A DNA stretch of 64,000 bases from Amaranthus tricolor (taxonomy: Eukaryota; Streptophyta; Magnoliopsida; Caryophyllales; Amaranthaceae), in contig NC_080061.1 in assembly GCF_026212465.1 (NCBI RefSeq), positions 20,258,451 to 20,322,450 on the forward strand. The letters run 5' to 3'. Below, piece after piece: positions 8,619 through 19,993 of the stretch. The stretch's first letter is position 1. Each line of letters opens with the position of its first letter. The position numbers were made by a program, and so were the translations under genes. The notes beneath the pieces are model-generated. The model saw only the letters and a list, made by a program, of their open reading frames with translations, searched no databases and had not been told where the DNA came from.

Positions 8619-8786
8619 AATCAAAAACAATAGTCATATTCTTGAAATTACATGCTAAGTTGCTTTTTAAAGATTTTTTAAGCAGTTTTGGCACATTCTA
8701 GCATAATGTATTTCAAACTTTGTTTATTTGGCACAAAACTTGGCATACAACACTATTTGGTATATATTATTGTGTTGAAATGTTCG
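8619..8786 (+). repeat. Monomer M7 of the core: an MX/M7 fusion
   Basis: 168 bp. The first ~33 bp match MX (TCATATTCTTGAAATTAC) and the remainder matches flank M7 (ATGCTAAGTTGC, CATAATGTATTTCAAAC, TTTATTTGGCACAAAAC, ending ATGTTCG). Flank M7 instead begins with AAACTTTATATGCATGA-like sequence. Every core copy carries the fused form. Confidence 0.88.
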
Positions 8787-8954
8787 AATCGAAAACAACA
8801 GTCATATGCTTGAAATTACGTGCTAAGTTGCGTTTCAAAGTTTTTTAGGCGTTTTTGGCATTTGCTCGCATAAAGTGGTTCAAATTTGGTTTGTTTGACA
8901 CGAAACTTGGCAAACAACAGTATTTGTTATATATTATTGTGTTGAAATGGTTAG
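8787..8954 (+). repeat. Monomer M8 (reference)
   Basis: 168 bp. Diagnostics: GCGTTTCAAAGTTTTTTAGG, GCATTTGCTCGC, CAAACAACAGTATTTGTTAT, ending ATGGTTAG. Confidence 0.88.
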
Positions 8955-9123
8955 AATTTAAAAGAATAGTCATATGCTTGAAGTAACGTGCTATGTTGCG
9001 TTCTTAAGTTTTCTTAAGCTTTTTTGGCACTATGTTGAATAAAGTAGTTCAAACTTGGTTTCTCTTGGATGAAACTTGGCACTCAACATTATTTGGTATA
9101 TATTATAGTGTTAAAATGGTTAG
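8955..9123 (+). repeat. Monomer M9 (reference)
   Basis: 169 bp. Diagnostics: AATTTAAAAGAATAGTC, GAAGTAACGTGCTATG, two CTTAAG sites (TTCTTAAGTTTTCTTAAGC), ACTATGTTGAATAAAGTAG, TTGGATGAAACTTGGCAC. Confidence 0.88.
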
Positions 9124-10627
9124 AATCGAAAACAATAGTCATATACTTGAAATTACGTGCTAAGTTTCTTTTTAAAGGTTTTTTAAGCATTTTCTTACTT
9201 TCTCGCATAAAGTGGTTCAAACATGGTTTGTTTGTTACCAAACATGGCACACAAGACTAATTGGTATTTACTATTGTGTTGAAATGTTTAGAATCGAAAA
9301 CAAAAGTCATATGCTCGAAATTACGTGCTAAGTTGGTTTTTTATGGTTTTTTTGCATTTTCTAGTATAAAGGAGTTCTAACTTAGATTGTGTTGCATGAA
9401 ACATGAAACACAGCACTCTTTGGTATATATTATTGTATTGATATGTTAAGAATCGAAAACAATAGTCATATGCTTGAAACTACGTGCGAAGTTAGGTTTT
9501 TAAGGTTTTTAAAGCGTTTTTGGCACTTTCTCGTCTATAGTAGTTTAAACTTGATTTTTTTGGCACAAAACTTGGCACACTATACTATTTGGTATATACT
9601 ATTGTGTTCAAATTTTTAGAATCAAAAAAATAGTCATATGCTTGAAATTACGTGCTAAGTTGTGGTTTTATGGTTTTTTACGCGTTTGTGGCACTTTCTC
9701 GCATAAAGTGGTTCAAACTTGGTTTGTTTGGCATTAAACTTGGCACACAACGCTATTTAGTTTATAAGATTGTGTTGAAAAGGTTAGACTCGAAAACAAG
9801 CCCTATGCTTGAAATTACGTGCTAAGATGCGTTTTTAAAGATTTTAAGCTTTTTTTGCATTTGCCCGCATATAGTGGTTCAAACTTGGTTTGTCTGGCAC
9901 GAAACTTTTCATGCAACACTATTTGGTATATATTATTGTGTTGAAAAGCTTTGAATCGAAAACAATAGTCATATGCTTGAAATTACGTGCTATGTTGCTT
10001 TTTAAAGATTTTTAAATGTTTTTTGCACTTTCTAGCATAAAGTGGTTACAACTTTATTTGTTTGACATGAAACCTGTAACACAACACTGTTTTTGTATAT
10101 ATTATTGTGTTGAAATGGTTATAATCAAAAACAATAGTCATATTGTTGAAATTACATGCTAAGTTGCTTTTTAAAGATTTTTTAAGCAGTTTTGGCACAT
10201 TCTAGCATAATGTATTACAAACTTGGTTTATTTGGCACAAAACTTGGCATACAACACTATTTGGTATATATTATTGTGTTGAAATGTTCGAATCGAAAAC
10301 AACAGTCATATGCTTGAAATTACGTGCTAAGTTGCGTTTCAAAGTTTTTTAGGCGTTTTTGGCATTTGCTCGCATAAAGTGGTTCAAGTTTGGTTTGTTT
10401 GACACGAAACTTGGCAAACAACAGTATTTTTTATATATTATTGTGTTGAAATGGTTAGAATTTAAAAGAATTGTCATATGCTTGAAGTAACGTGCTATGT
10501 TGCGTTCTTAAGTTTTCTTAAGCTTTTTTGGCACTATGTTGAATAAAGTAGTTCAAACTTGGTTTCTTTTGGATGAAACTTGGCACTCAACATTATTTGG
10601 TATATATTATTGTGTTAAAATGGTTAG
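9124..10627 (+). repeat. Core HOR copy 2
   Basis: Nine monomers, 1,504 bp. Transitional copy. Private marks include CATATACTTG in M1, CATATTGTTG in M7 and GCAGTTTTGGCAC in M7 (shared with copy 1). Confidence 0.93.
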
Positions 10628-12130
10628 AATCGAAAACAATAGTCATATGCTTGAAATTACGTCCTAAGTTTCTTTTTAAAGGTTTTTAAGCATTTTCTTT
10701 CTTTCTCGCATAAAGTGATTCAAACATGGTTTGTTTGTTACCAAACATGGCACACAAGACTAATTGGTATTTACTATTGTGTTGAAATGTTTAGAATCGA
10801 AAACAATAGTCATATGCTTGAAATTACGTGCTAAGTTGGTTTTTTATGGTTTTTTGGCATTTTCTAGTATAAAGGAGTTCTAACTTAGATTGTGTTGCAT
10901 GAAACATGAAACACATCACTCTTTGGTATATATTATTGTATTGATATGTTAAGAATCGAAAACAATAGTCATATGCTTGAATCTACGTGCGAAGTTAGGT
11001 TTTTAAGGTTTTTAATGCGTTTTTGGCACTTTCTCGTCTATAGTAGTTTAAACTTGATTTTTTTGGCACAAAACTTGGCACACTATACTATTTGGTATAT
11101 ACTATTGTGTTCAAATTTTTAGAATCAAAAAAATAGTCATATGCTTGAAATTACATGCGAAGTTGTGGTTTTATGGATTTTTACGCGTTTGTGGCACTTT
11201 CTCGCATAAAGTGGTTCAAACTTGGTTTGTTTGGCATTAAACTTGGCACAGAACGCTATTTAGTTTATAAGATTGTGTTGAAAAGGTTAGACTCGAAAAC
11301 AAGCCCTATGCTTGAAATTACGTGCTAAGATGCGTTTTTAAAGATGTTAAACTTTATTTGCATTTGCCCGCATATAGTGGTTCAAACTTGGTTTGTCTGG
11401 CACGAAACTTTTCACACAACACTATTTGGTATATATTATTGTGTTGAAAAGCTTTGAATCGAAAAAATTAGTCATATGCTTGAAATTACGTGCTATGTTG
11501 CTTTTTTAAGATTTTTAAATGTTTTTTGCACTTTCTAGCATAAAGTGGTTACAACTTTATTTGTTTGACATGAAACCTGGAACACAACACTGTTTTTGTA
11601 TATATTATTGTGTTGAAATGGTTATAATCAAAAACAATAGTCATATTCTTGAAATTACATGCTAAGTTGCTTTTTAAAGATTTTTTAAGCATTTTTGGCA
11701 CATTCTAGCATAATGTATTACAAACTTGGTTTATTTGGCACAAAACTTGGCATACAACACTATTTGGTATATATTATTGTGTTGAAATGTTCGAATCGAA
11801 AACAATAGTCATATGCTTGAAATTACGTGCTAAGTTGCGTTTCAAAGTTTTTTAGGCGTTTTTGGCATTTGCTCGCATAAAGTGGTTCAAGTTTGGTTTG
11901 TTTGACACGAAACTTGGCAAACAACAGTATTTGTTATATATTATTGTGTTGAAATGGTTAGAATTTAAAAGAATTGTCATATGCTTGAAGTAACGTGCTA
12001 TGTTGCGTTCTTAAATTTTCTTAGGCTTTTTTGGCACTATGTTATATAAAGTAGTTCAAACTTGGTTTCTTTTGTATGAAACTTGGCACTCAACATTATT
12101 TGGTATATATTATTGTGTTAAAATGGTTAG
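10628..12130 (+). repeat. Core HOR copy 3
   Basis: Nine monomers, 1,503 bp. It already shows B-type marks (ACATGCGAAG in M4, GAAAAAATTAG in M6). Private marks: ACGTCCTAAG in M1, M2 with CTTG instead of CTCG, TTAGGCTTTTTTGG in M9. Confidence 0.93.
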
Positions 12131-13635
12131 AATCGAAAACAATAGTCATATGCTTGAAATTACGTGCTAAGTTTCTTTTTAAAGGTTTTTTAAGCATTTT
12201 CTTACTTTCTCGCATAAAGTGGTTCAAACATGGTTTGTTTGTTACCAAACATGGCACACAAGACTAATTGGTATTTACTATTGTGTTGAAATGTTTAAAA
12301 TCGAAAACAATAGTCATATGCTCGAAATTACGTGCTAAGTTGGTTTTTTATGGTTTTTTGGCATTTTCTAATATAAAGGAGTTCTAACTTAGATTGTGTT
12401 GCATGAAACATGAAACACAGCGCTCTTTGGTATATATTATTGTATTGATATGTTAAGAATCAAAAACAATAGTCATATGCTTGAAACTACGTGCGAAGTT
12501 AGGTTTTTTAAGGTTTTTAAAGAGTTTTTGGCACTTTCTCGTCTATAGTAGTTTAAACTTGATTTTTTTGGCACAAAATTTGGCACACTACACTATTTGG
12601 TATATACTATTGTATTCAAATTTTTAGAATAAAAAAAATAGTCATATGCTTGAAATTACGTGCTAAGTTGTGGTTTTATGGTTTTTTACGCGTTTGTGGC
12701 ACTTTCTCGCATAAAGTAGTTCAAACTTGGTTTGTTTGGCATTAAACTTGGCACACAACGCTATTTAGTTTATAAGATTGTGTTGAAAAGGTTAGACTCG
12801 AAAACAAGCCCTATGCTTGAAATTACGTGCTAAGTTGCGTTTTTAAAGATTTTAAGCTTTTTTTGCATTTGCCCGCATATAGTGGTTCAAACTTGGTTTG
12901 TCTGGCACGAAACTTTTCACGCAACACTATATGGTATATATTATTGTGTTGAAAAGCTTTGAATCGAAAACAATAGTCATATGCTTGAAATTACGTACTA
13001 TGTTGCTTTTTTAAGATTTTTAAATGTTTTTAGCACTTTCTAGCATAAAGTGGTTACAACTTTATTTGTTTGACATGAAACCTGGAACACAACACTGTTT
13101 TTGTATATATTATTGTGTTGAAATGGTTATAATCAAAAACAATAGTCATATTCTTGAAATTACATGCTAAGTTGCTTTTTTAAGATTTCTTAAGCATTTT
13201 CGGCACATTCTAGCATAATGTATTTCAAACTTGGTTTATTTGGCACAAAACTTGGCATACAACACTATTTGGTATATATTATTGTGTTGAAATGTTCGAA
13301 TCGAAAACAATAGTCATATGCTTGAAATTACGTGCTAAGTTGCGTTTCAAAGTTTTTTAGGCGTTTTTGGCATTTGCTCGCATAAAATGGTTCAAATTTG
13401 GTTTGTTTGACACGAAACTTGGCAAACAACAGTATTTGTTATATATTATTGTGTTGAAATGGTTAGAATTTAAAAGAATAGTCATATGCTTGAAGTAACG
13501 TGCTATGTTGCGTTCTTAAGTTTTCTTAAGCTTTTTTGGCACTATGTTGAATAAAGTAGTTCAAACTTGGTTTCTTTTGGATGAAACTTGGCACTCAACA
13601 TTATTTGGTATATATTATTGTGTTAAAATGGTTAG
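12131..13635 (+). repeat. Core HOR copy 4, type A
   Basis: Type A marks: GCGCTC in M2, AATCAAAAAC and TTAAAGAGTTTTTGG in M3, poly-A start of M4, ACGTACTATG in M6, ACATGC plus TTCTTAAGCATTTTCGG in M7. M8 has the rare CATAAAATGG (13381), shared only with the copy at 29019. Confidence 0.95.
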
Positions 13636-15141
13636 AATCGAAAACAATAGTCATATGCTTGAAATTACGTGCTAAGTTTCTTTTTAAAGGTTTTTTAAGC
13701 ATTTTCTTACTTTCTCGCATAAAGTGGTTCAAACATGGTTTGTTTGTTACCAAACATGGCACACAAGACTAATTGGTATTTACTATTGTGTTGAAATGTT
13801 TAGAATCGAAAACAATAGTCATATGCTCGAAATTACGTGCTAAGTTGGTTCTTTATGGTTTTTTGGCATTTTCTAGTATAAAGGAGTTCTAACTTAGATT
13901 GTGTTGCATGAAACATGAAACGCAGCACTCTTTGGTATATATATTATTGTATTGATATGTTAAGAATCGAAAACAATAGTCATATGCTTGAAACTACGTG
14001 CGAAGTTAGGTTTTTAAGGTTTTTAATGCGTTTTTGGCACTTTCTCGTCTATAGTAGTTTAAACTTGATTTTTTTGGCACAAAACTTGGCACACTATACT
14101 ATTTGGTATATACTATTGTGTTCAAATTTTTAGAATCAAAAAAATAGTCATATGCTTGAAATTACATGCGAAGTTGTGGTTTTATGGATTTTTACGCGTT
14201 TGTGGCACTTTCTCGCATAAAGTGGTTCAAACTTGGTTTGTTTGGCATTAAACTTGGCACACAACGCTATTTAGTTTATAAGATTGTGTTGAAAAGGTTA
14301 GACTCGAAAACAAGCCCTATGCTTGAAATTACGTGCTAAGATGCGTTTTTAAAGATTTTAAGCTTTTTTTGCATTTGCCCGCATATAGTGGTTCAAACTT
14401 GGTTTGTCTGGCACGAAACTTTTCACACAACACTATTTGGTATATATTATTGTGTTGAAAAGCTTTGAATCGAAAAAATTAGTCATATGCTTGAAATTAC
14501 GTGCTATGTTGCTTTTTTAAGATTTTTAAATGTTTTTTGCACTTTCTAGCATAAAGTGGTTACAACTTTATTTGTTTGACATGAAACCTGGAACACAACA
14601 CTGTTTTTGTATATATTATTGTGTTGAAATGGTTATAATCAAAAACAATAGTCATATTCTTGAAATTACACGCTAAGTTGCTTTTTAAAGATTTTTTAAG
14701 CATTTTTGGCACATTCTAGCATAATGTATTACAAACTTGGTTTATTTGGCACAAAACTTGGCATACAACACTATTTGGTATATATTATTGTGTTGAAATG
14801 TTCGAATCGAAAACAATAGTCATATGCTTGAAATTACGTGCTAAGTTGCGTTTCAAAGTTTTTTAGGCGTTTTTGGCATTTGCTCGCATAAAGTGGTTCA
14901 AATTTGGTTTGTTTCACACGAAACTTGGCAAACAACAGTATTTGTTATATATTATTGTGTTGAAATGGTTAGAATTTAAAAGAATAGTCATATGCTTGAA
15001 GTAACGTGCTATGTTGCGTTCTTAAGTTTTCTTAAGCTTTTTTGGCACTATGTTGAATAAAGTAGTTCAAACTTGGTTTCTCTTGGATGAAACTTGGCAC
15101 TCAACATTATTTGGTATATATTATTGTGTTAAAATGGTTAG
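13636..15141 (+). repeat. Core HOR copy 5, type B
   Basis: Type B marks: GGTTCTTTATGG and ACGCAGCACTC in M2, a TA insertion (TATATATATTATTG) in M2, ACATGCGAAG in M4, GAAAAAATTAG in M6, ACACGC in M7. Confidence 0.95.
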
Positions 15142-16646
15142 AATCGAAAACAATAGTCATATGCTTGAAATTACGTGCTAAGTTTCTTTTTAAAGGTTTT
15201 TTAAGCATTTTCTTACTTTCTCGCATAAAGTGGTTCAAACATGGTTTGTTTGTTACCAAACATGGCGCACAAGACTAATTGGTATTTACTATTGTGTTGA
15301 AATGTTTAAAATCGAAAACAATAGTCATATGCTCGAAATTACGTGCTAAGTTGGTTTTTTATGGTTTTTTGGCATTTTCTAGTATAAAGGAGTTCTAACT
15401 TAGATTGTGTTGCATGAAACATGAAACACAGCGCTCTTTGGTATATATTATTGTATTGATATGTTAAGAATCAAAAACAATAGTCATATGCTTGAAACTA
15501 CGTGCGAAGTTAGGTTTTTTAAGGTTTTTAAAGAGTTTTTGGCACTTTCTCGTCTATAGTAGTTTAAACTTGATTTTTTTGGCACAAAATTTGGCACACT
15601 ACACTATTTGGTATATACTATTGTATTCAAATTTTTAGAATAAAAAAAATAGTCATATGCTTGAAATTACGTGCTAAGTTGTGGTTTTATGGTTTTTTAC
15701 GCGTTTGTGGCACTTTCTCGCATAAAGTAGTTCAAACTTGGTTTGTTTGGCATTAAACTTGGCACACAACGCTATTTAGTTTATAAGATTGTGTTGAAAA
15801 GGTTAGACTCGAAAACAAGCCCTATGCTTGAAATTACGTGCTAAGTTGCGTTTTTAAAGATTTTAAGCTTTTTTTGCATTTGCCCGCATATAGTGGTTCA
15901 AACTTGGTTTGTCTGGCACGAAACTTTTCACGCAACACTATATGGTATATATTATTGTGTTGAAAAGCTTTGAATCGAAAACAATAGTCATATGCTTGAA
16001 ATTACGTACTATGTTGCTTTTTTAAGATTTTTAAATGTTTTTAGCACTTTCTAGCATAAAGTGGTTACAACTTTATTTGTTTGACATGAAACCTGGAACA
16101 CAACACTGTTTTTGTATATATTATTGTGTTGAAATGGTTATAATCAAAAACAATAGTCATATTCTTGAAATTACATGCTAAGTTGCTTTTTTAAGATTTC
16201 TTAAGCATTTTCGGCACATTCTAGCATAATGTATTTCAAACTTGGTTTATTTGGCACAAAACTTGGCATACAACACTATTTGGTATATATTATTGTGTTG
16301 AAATGTTCGAATCGAAAACAATAGTCATATGCTTGAAATTACGTGCTAAGTTGCGTTTCAAAGTTTTTTAGGCGTTTTTGGCATTTGCTCGCATAAAGTG
16401 GTTCAAATTTGGTTTGTTTGACACGAAACTTGGCAAACAACAGTATTTGTTATATATTATTGTGTTGAAATGGTTAGAATTTAAAAGAATAGTCATATGC
16501 TTGAAGTAACGTGCTATGTTGCGTTCTTAAGTTTTCTTAAGCTTTTTTGGCACTATGTTGAATAAAGTAGTTCAAACTTGGTTTCTTTTGGATGAAACTT
16601 GGCACTCAACATTATTTGGTATATATTATTGTGTTAAAATGGTTAG
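15142..16646 (+). repeat. Core HOR copy 6, type A
   Basis: Type A marks as in copy 4; M1 has CATGGCGCAC. About 3.01 kb after copy 4. Confidence 0.95.
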
Positions 16647-18152
16647 AATCGAAAACAATAGTCATATGCTTGAAATTACGTGCTAAGTTTCTTTTTAAAG
16701 GTTTTTTAAGCATTTTCTTACTTTCTCGCATAAAGTGGTTCAAACATGGTTTGTTTGTTACCAAACATGGCACACAAGACTAATTGGTATTTACTATTGT
16801 GTTGAAATGTTTAGAATCGAAAACAATAGTCATATGCTCGAAATTACGTGCTAAGTTGGTTCTTTATGGTTTTTTGGCATTTTCTAGTATAAAGGAGTTC
16901 TAACTTAGATTGTGTTGCATGAAACATGAAACGCAGCACTCTTTGGTATATATATTATTGTATTGATATGTTAAGAATCAAAAACAATAGTCATATGCTT
17001 GAAACTACGTGCGAAGTTAGGTTTTTAAGGTTTTTAATGCGTTTTTGGCACTTTCTCGTCTATAGTAGTTTAAACTTGATTTTTTTGGCACAAAACTTGG
17101 CACACTATACTATTTGGTATATACTATTGTGTTCAAATTTTTAGAATCAAAAAAATAGTCATATGCTTGAAATTACATGCGAAGTTGTGGTTTTATGGAT
17201 TTTTACGCGTTTGTGGCACTTTCTCGCATAAAGTGGTTCAAACTTGGTTTGTTTGGCATTAAACTTGGCACACAACGCTATTTAGTTTATAAGATTGTGT
17301 TGAAAAGGTTAGACTCGAAAACAAGCCCTATGCTTGAAATTACGTGCTAAGATGCGTTTTTAAAGATTTTAAGCTTTTTTTGCATTTGCCCGCATATAGT
17401 GGTTCAAACTTGGTTTGTCTGGCACGAAACTTTTCACACAACACTATTTGGTATATATTATTGTGTTGAAAAGCTTTGAATCGAAAAAATTAGTCATATG
17501 CTTGAAATTACGTGCTATGTTGCTTTTTTAAGATTTTTAAATGTTTTTTGCACTTTCTAGCATAAAGTGGTTACAACTTTATTTGTTTGACATGAAACCT
17601 GGAACACAACACTGTTTTTGTATATATTATTGTGTTGAAATGGTTATAATCAAAAACAATAGTCATATTCTTGAAATTACACGCTAAGTTGCTTTTTAAA
17701 GATTTTTTAAGCATTTTTGGCACATTCTAGCATAATGTATTACAAACTTGGTTTATTTGGCACAAAACTTGGCATACAACACTATTTGGTATATATTATT
17801 GTGTTGAAATGTTCGAATCGAAAACAATAGTCATATGCTTGAAATTACGTGCTAAGTTGCGTTTCAAAGTTTTTTAGGCGTTTTTGGCATTTGCTCGCAT
17901 AAAGTGGTTCAAATTTGGTTTGTTTCACACGAAACTTGGCAAACAACAGTATTTGTTATATATTATTGTGTTGAAATGGTTAGAATTTAAAAGAATAGTC
18001 ATATGCTTGAAGTAACATGCTATGTTGCGTTCTTAAGTTTTCTTAAGCTTTTTTGGCACTATGTTGAATAAAGTAGTTCAAACTTGGTTTCTCTTGGATG
18101 AAACTTGGCACTCAACATTATTTGGTATATATTATTGTGTTAAAATGGTTAG
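16647..18152 (+). repeat. Core HOR copy 7, type B
   Basis: Type B marks. It differs from copy 5 by AATCAAAAAC at the start of M3 and AGTAACATGC in M9 (about 18011); both variants recur in the matching copies at 33537 and 36549. Confidence 0.95.
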
Positions 18153-19993
18153 AATCGAAAACAATAGTCATATGCTTGAAATTACGTGCTAAGTTTCTTT
18201 TTAAAGGTTTTTTAAGCATTTTCTTACTTTCTCGCATAAAGTGGTTCAAACATGGTTTGTTTGTTACCAAACATGGCGCACAAGACTAATTGGTATTTAC
18301 TATTGTGTTGAAATGTTTAAAATCGAAAACAATAGTCATATGCTCGAAATTACGTGCTAAGTTGGTTTTTTATGGTTTTTTGGCATTTTCTAGTATAAAG
18401 GAGTTCTAACTTAGATTGTGTTGCATGAAACATGAAACACAGCGCTCTTTGGTATATATTATTGTATTGATATGTTAAGAATCAAAAACAATAGTCATAT
18501 GCTTGAAACTACGTGCGAAGTTAGGTTTTTTAAGGTTTTTAAAGAGTTTTTGGCACTTTCTCGTCTATAGTAGTTTAAACTTGATTTTTTTGGCACAAAA
18601 TTTGGCACACTACACTATTTGGTATATACTATTGTATTCAAATTTTTAGAATAAAAAAATAGTCATATGCTTGAAATTACGTGCTAAGTTGTGGTTTTAT
18701 GGTTTTTTACGCGTTTGTGGCACTTTCTCGCATAAAGTAGTTCAAACTTGGTTTGTTTGGCATTAAACTTGGCACACAACGCTATTTAGTTTATAAGATT
18801 GTGTTGAAAAGGTTAGACTCGAAAACAAGCCCTATGCTTGAAATTACGTGCTAAGTTGCGTTTTTAAAGATTTTAAGCTTTTTTTGCATTTGCCCGCATA
18901 TAGTGGTTCAAACTTGGTTTGTCTGGCACGAAACTTTTCACGCAACACTATATGGTATATATTATTGTGTTGAAAAGCTTTGAATCGAAAACAATAGTCA
19001 TATGCTTGAAATTACGTACTATGTTGCTTTTTTAAGATTTTTAAATGTTTTTAGCACTTTCTAGCATAAAGTGGTTACAACTTTATTTGTTTGACATGAA
19101 ACCTGGAACACAACACTGTTTTTGTATATATTATTGTGTTGAAATGGTTATAATCAAAAACAATAGTCATATTCTTGAAATTACATGCTAAGTTGCTTTT
19201 TTAAGATTTCTTAAGCATTTTCGGCACATTCTAGCATAATGTATTTCAAACTTGGTTTATTTGGCACAAAACTTGGCATACAACACTATTTGGTATATAT
19301 TATTGTGTTGAAATGTTCGAATCAAAAACAATAGTCATATGCTTGAAATTACGTGCTATGTTGCTTTTTTAAGATTTTTAAATGTTTTTTGCACTTTCTA
19401 GCATAAAGTGGTTACAACTTTATTTGTTTGACATGAAACCTGGAACACAACACTGTTTTTGTATATATTATTGTGTTGAAATGGTTATAATCAAAAACAA
19501 TAGTCATATTCTTGAAATTACACGCTAAGTTGCTTTTTTAAGATTTTTTAAGCATTTTTGGCACATTCTAGCATAATGTATTACAAACTTGGTTTATTTG
19601 GCACAAAACTTGGCATACAACACTATTTGGTATATATTATTGTGTTGAAATGTTCGAATCGAAAACAATAGTCATATGCTTGAAATTACGTGCTAAGTTG
19701 CGTTTCAAAGTTTTTTAGGCGTTTTTGGCATTTGCTCGCATAAAGTGGTTCAAATTTGGTTTGTTTCACACGAAACTTGGCAAACAACAGTATTTGTTAT
19801 ATATTATTGTGTTGAAATGGTTAGAATTTAAAAGAATAGTCATATGCTTGAAGTAACGTGCTATGTTGCGTTCTTAAGTTTTCTTAAGCTTTTTTGGCAC
19901 TATGTTGAATAAAGTAGTTCAAACTTGGTTTCTCTTGGATGAAACTTGGCACTTAACATTATTTGGTATATATTATTGTGTTAAAATGGTTAG
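18153..19993 (+). repeat. Core HOR copy 8, eleven-monomer variant (1,841 bp)
   Basis: Order M1 M2 M3 M4 M5 M6 M7, M8-head/M6 chimera, M7, M8, M9. The first M6-M7 pair is type A (ACGTAC, ACATGC). The second pair is type B (ACGTGC, ACACGC). M4 begins with seven A after AAT, shared with the copy at 38055. The M9 frame contains ACTTAAC, which makes an early stop in the recurrent open frame. Confidence 0.94.
19320..19656 (+). repeat. Two-monomer insertion (extra M6-M7 pair)
   Basis: The first extra monomer (19320-19488) has an M8-position head AATCAAAAACAATAG on an M6 body. The second (19489-19656) is M7 of type B. The pair explains the ~336-bp excess length. This fits a two-monomer out-of-register exchange between an A and a B copy within the shared monomer head. 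Confidence 0.92.

Larger units (their letters stand above)
7622..9123 (+). repeat. Core HOR copy 1 (first nine-mer)
   Basis: This is the first copy lacking MX, 1,502 bp. It is more diverged from the rest than deeper copies and forms the transition from the flank. Its monomers are itemised below as the reference set. Confidence 0.92.
12131..18152 (+). repeat. A/B dimeric super-repeat, block 1 (~3.01-kb period)
   Basis: Copies 4-7 alternate A, B, A, B. The alternation extends into the A-type left part of copy 8. The A and B units differ by a fixed set of substitutions listed under copies 4 and 5. Confidence 0.92.

Noticed and set aside
8757..8772. TATA-box-like GGTATATATTATTG in each monomer as a promoter
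   Set aside because: It is a constant part of an AT-rich satellite with no downstream gene. Satellite transcription is possible but nothing here supports a defined start.
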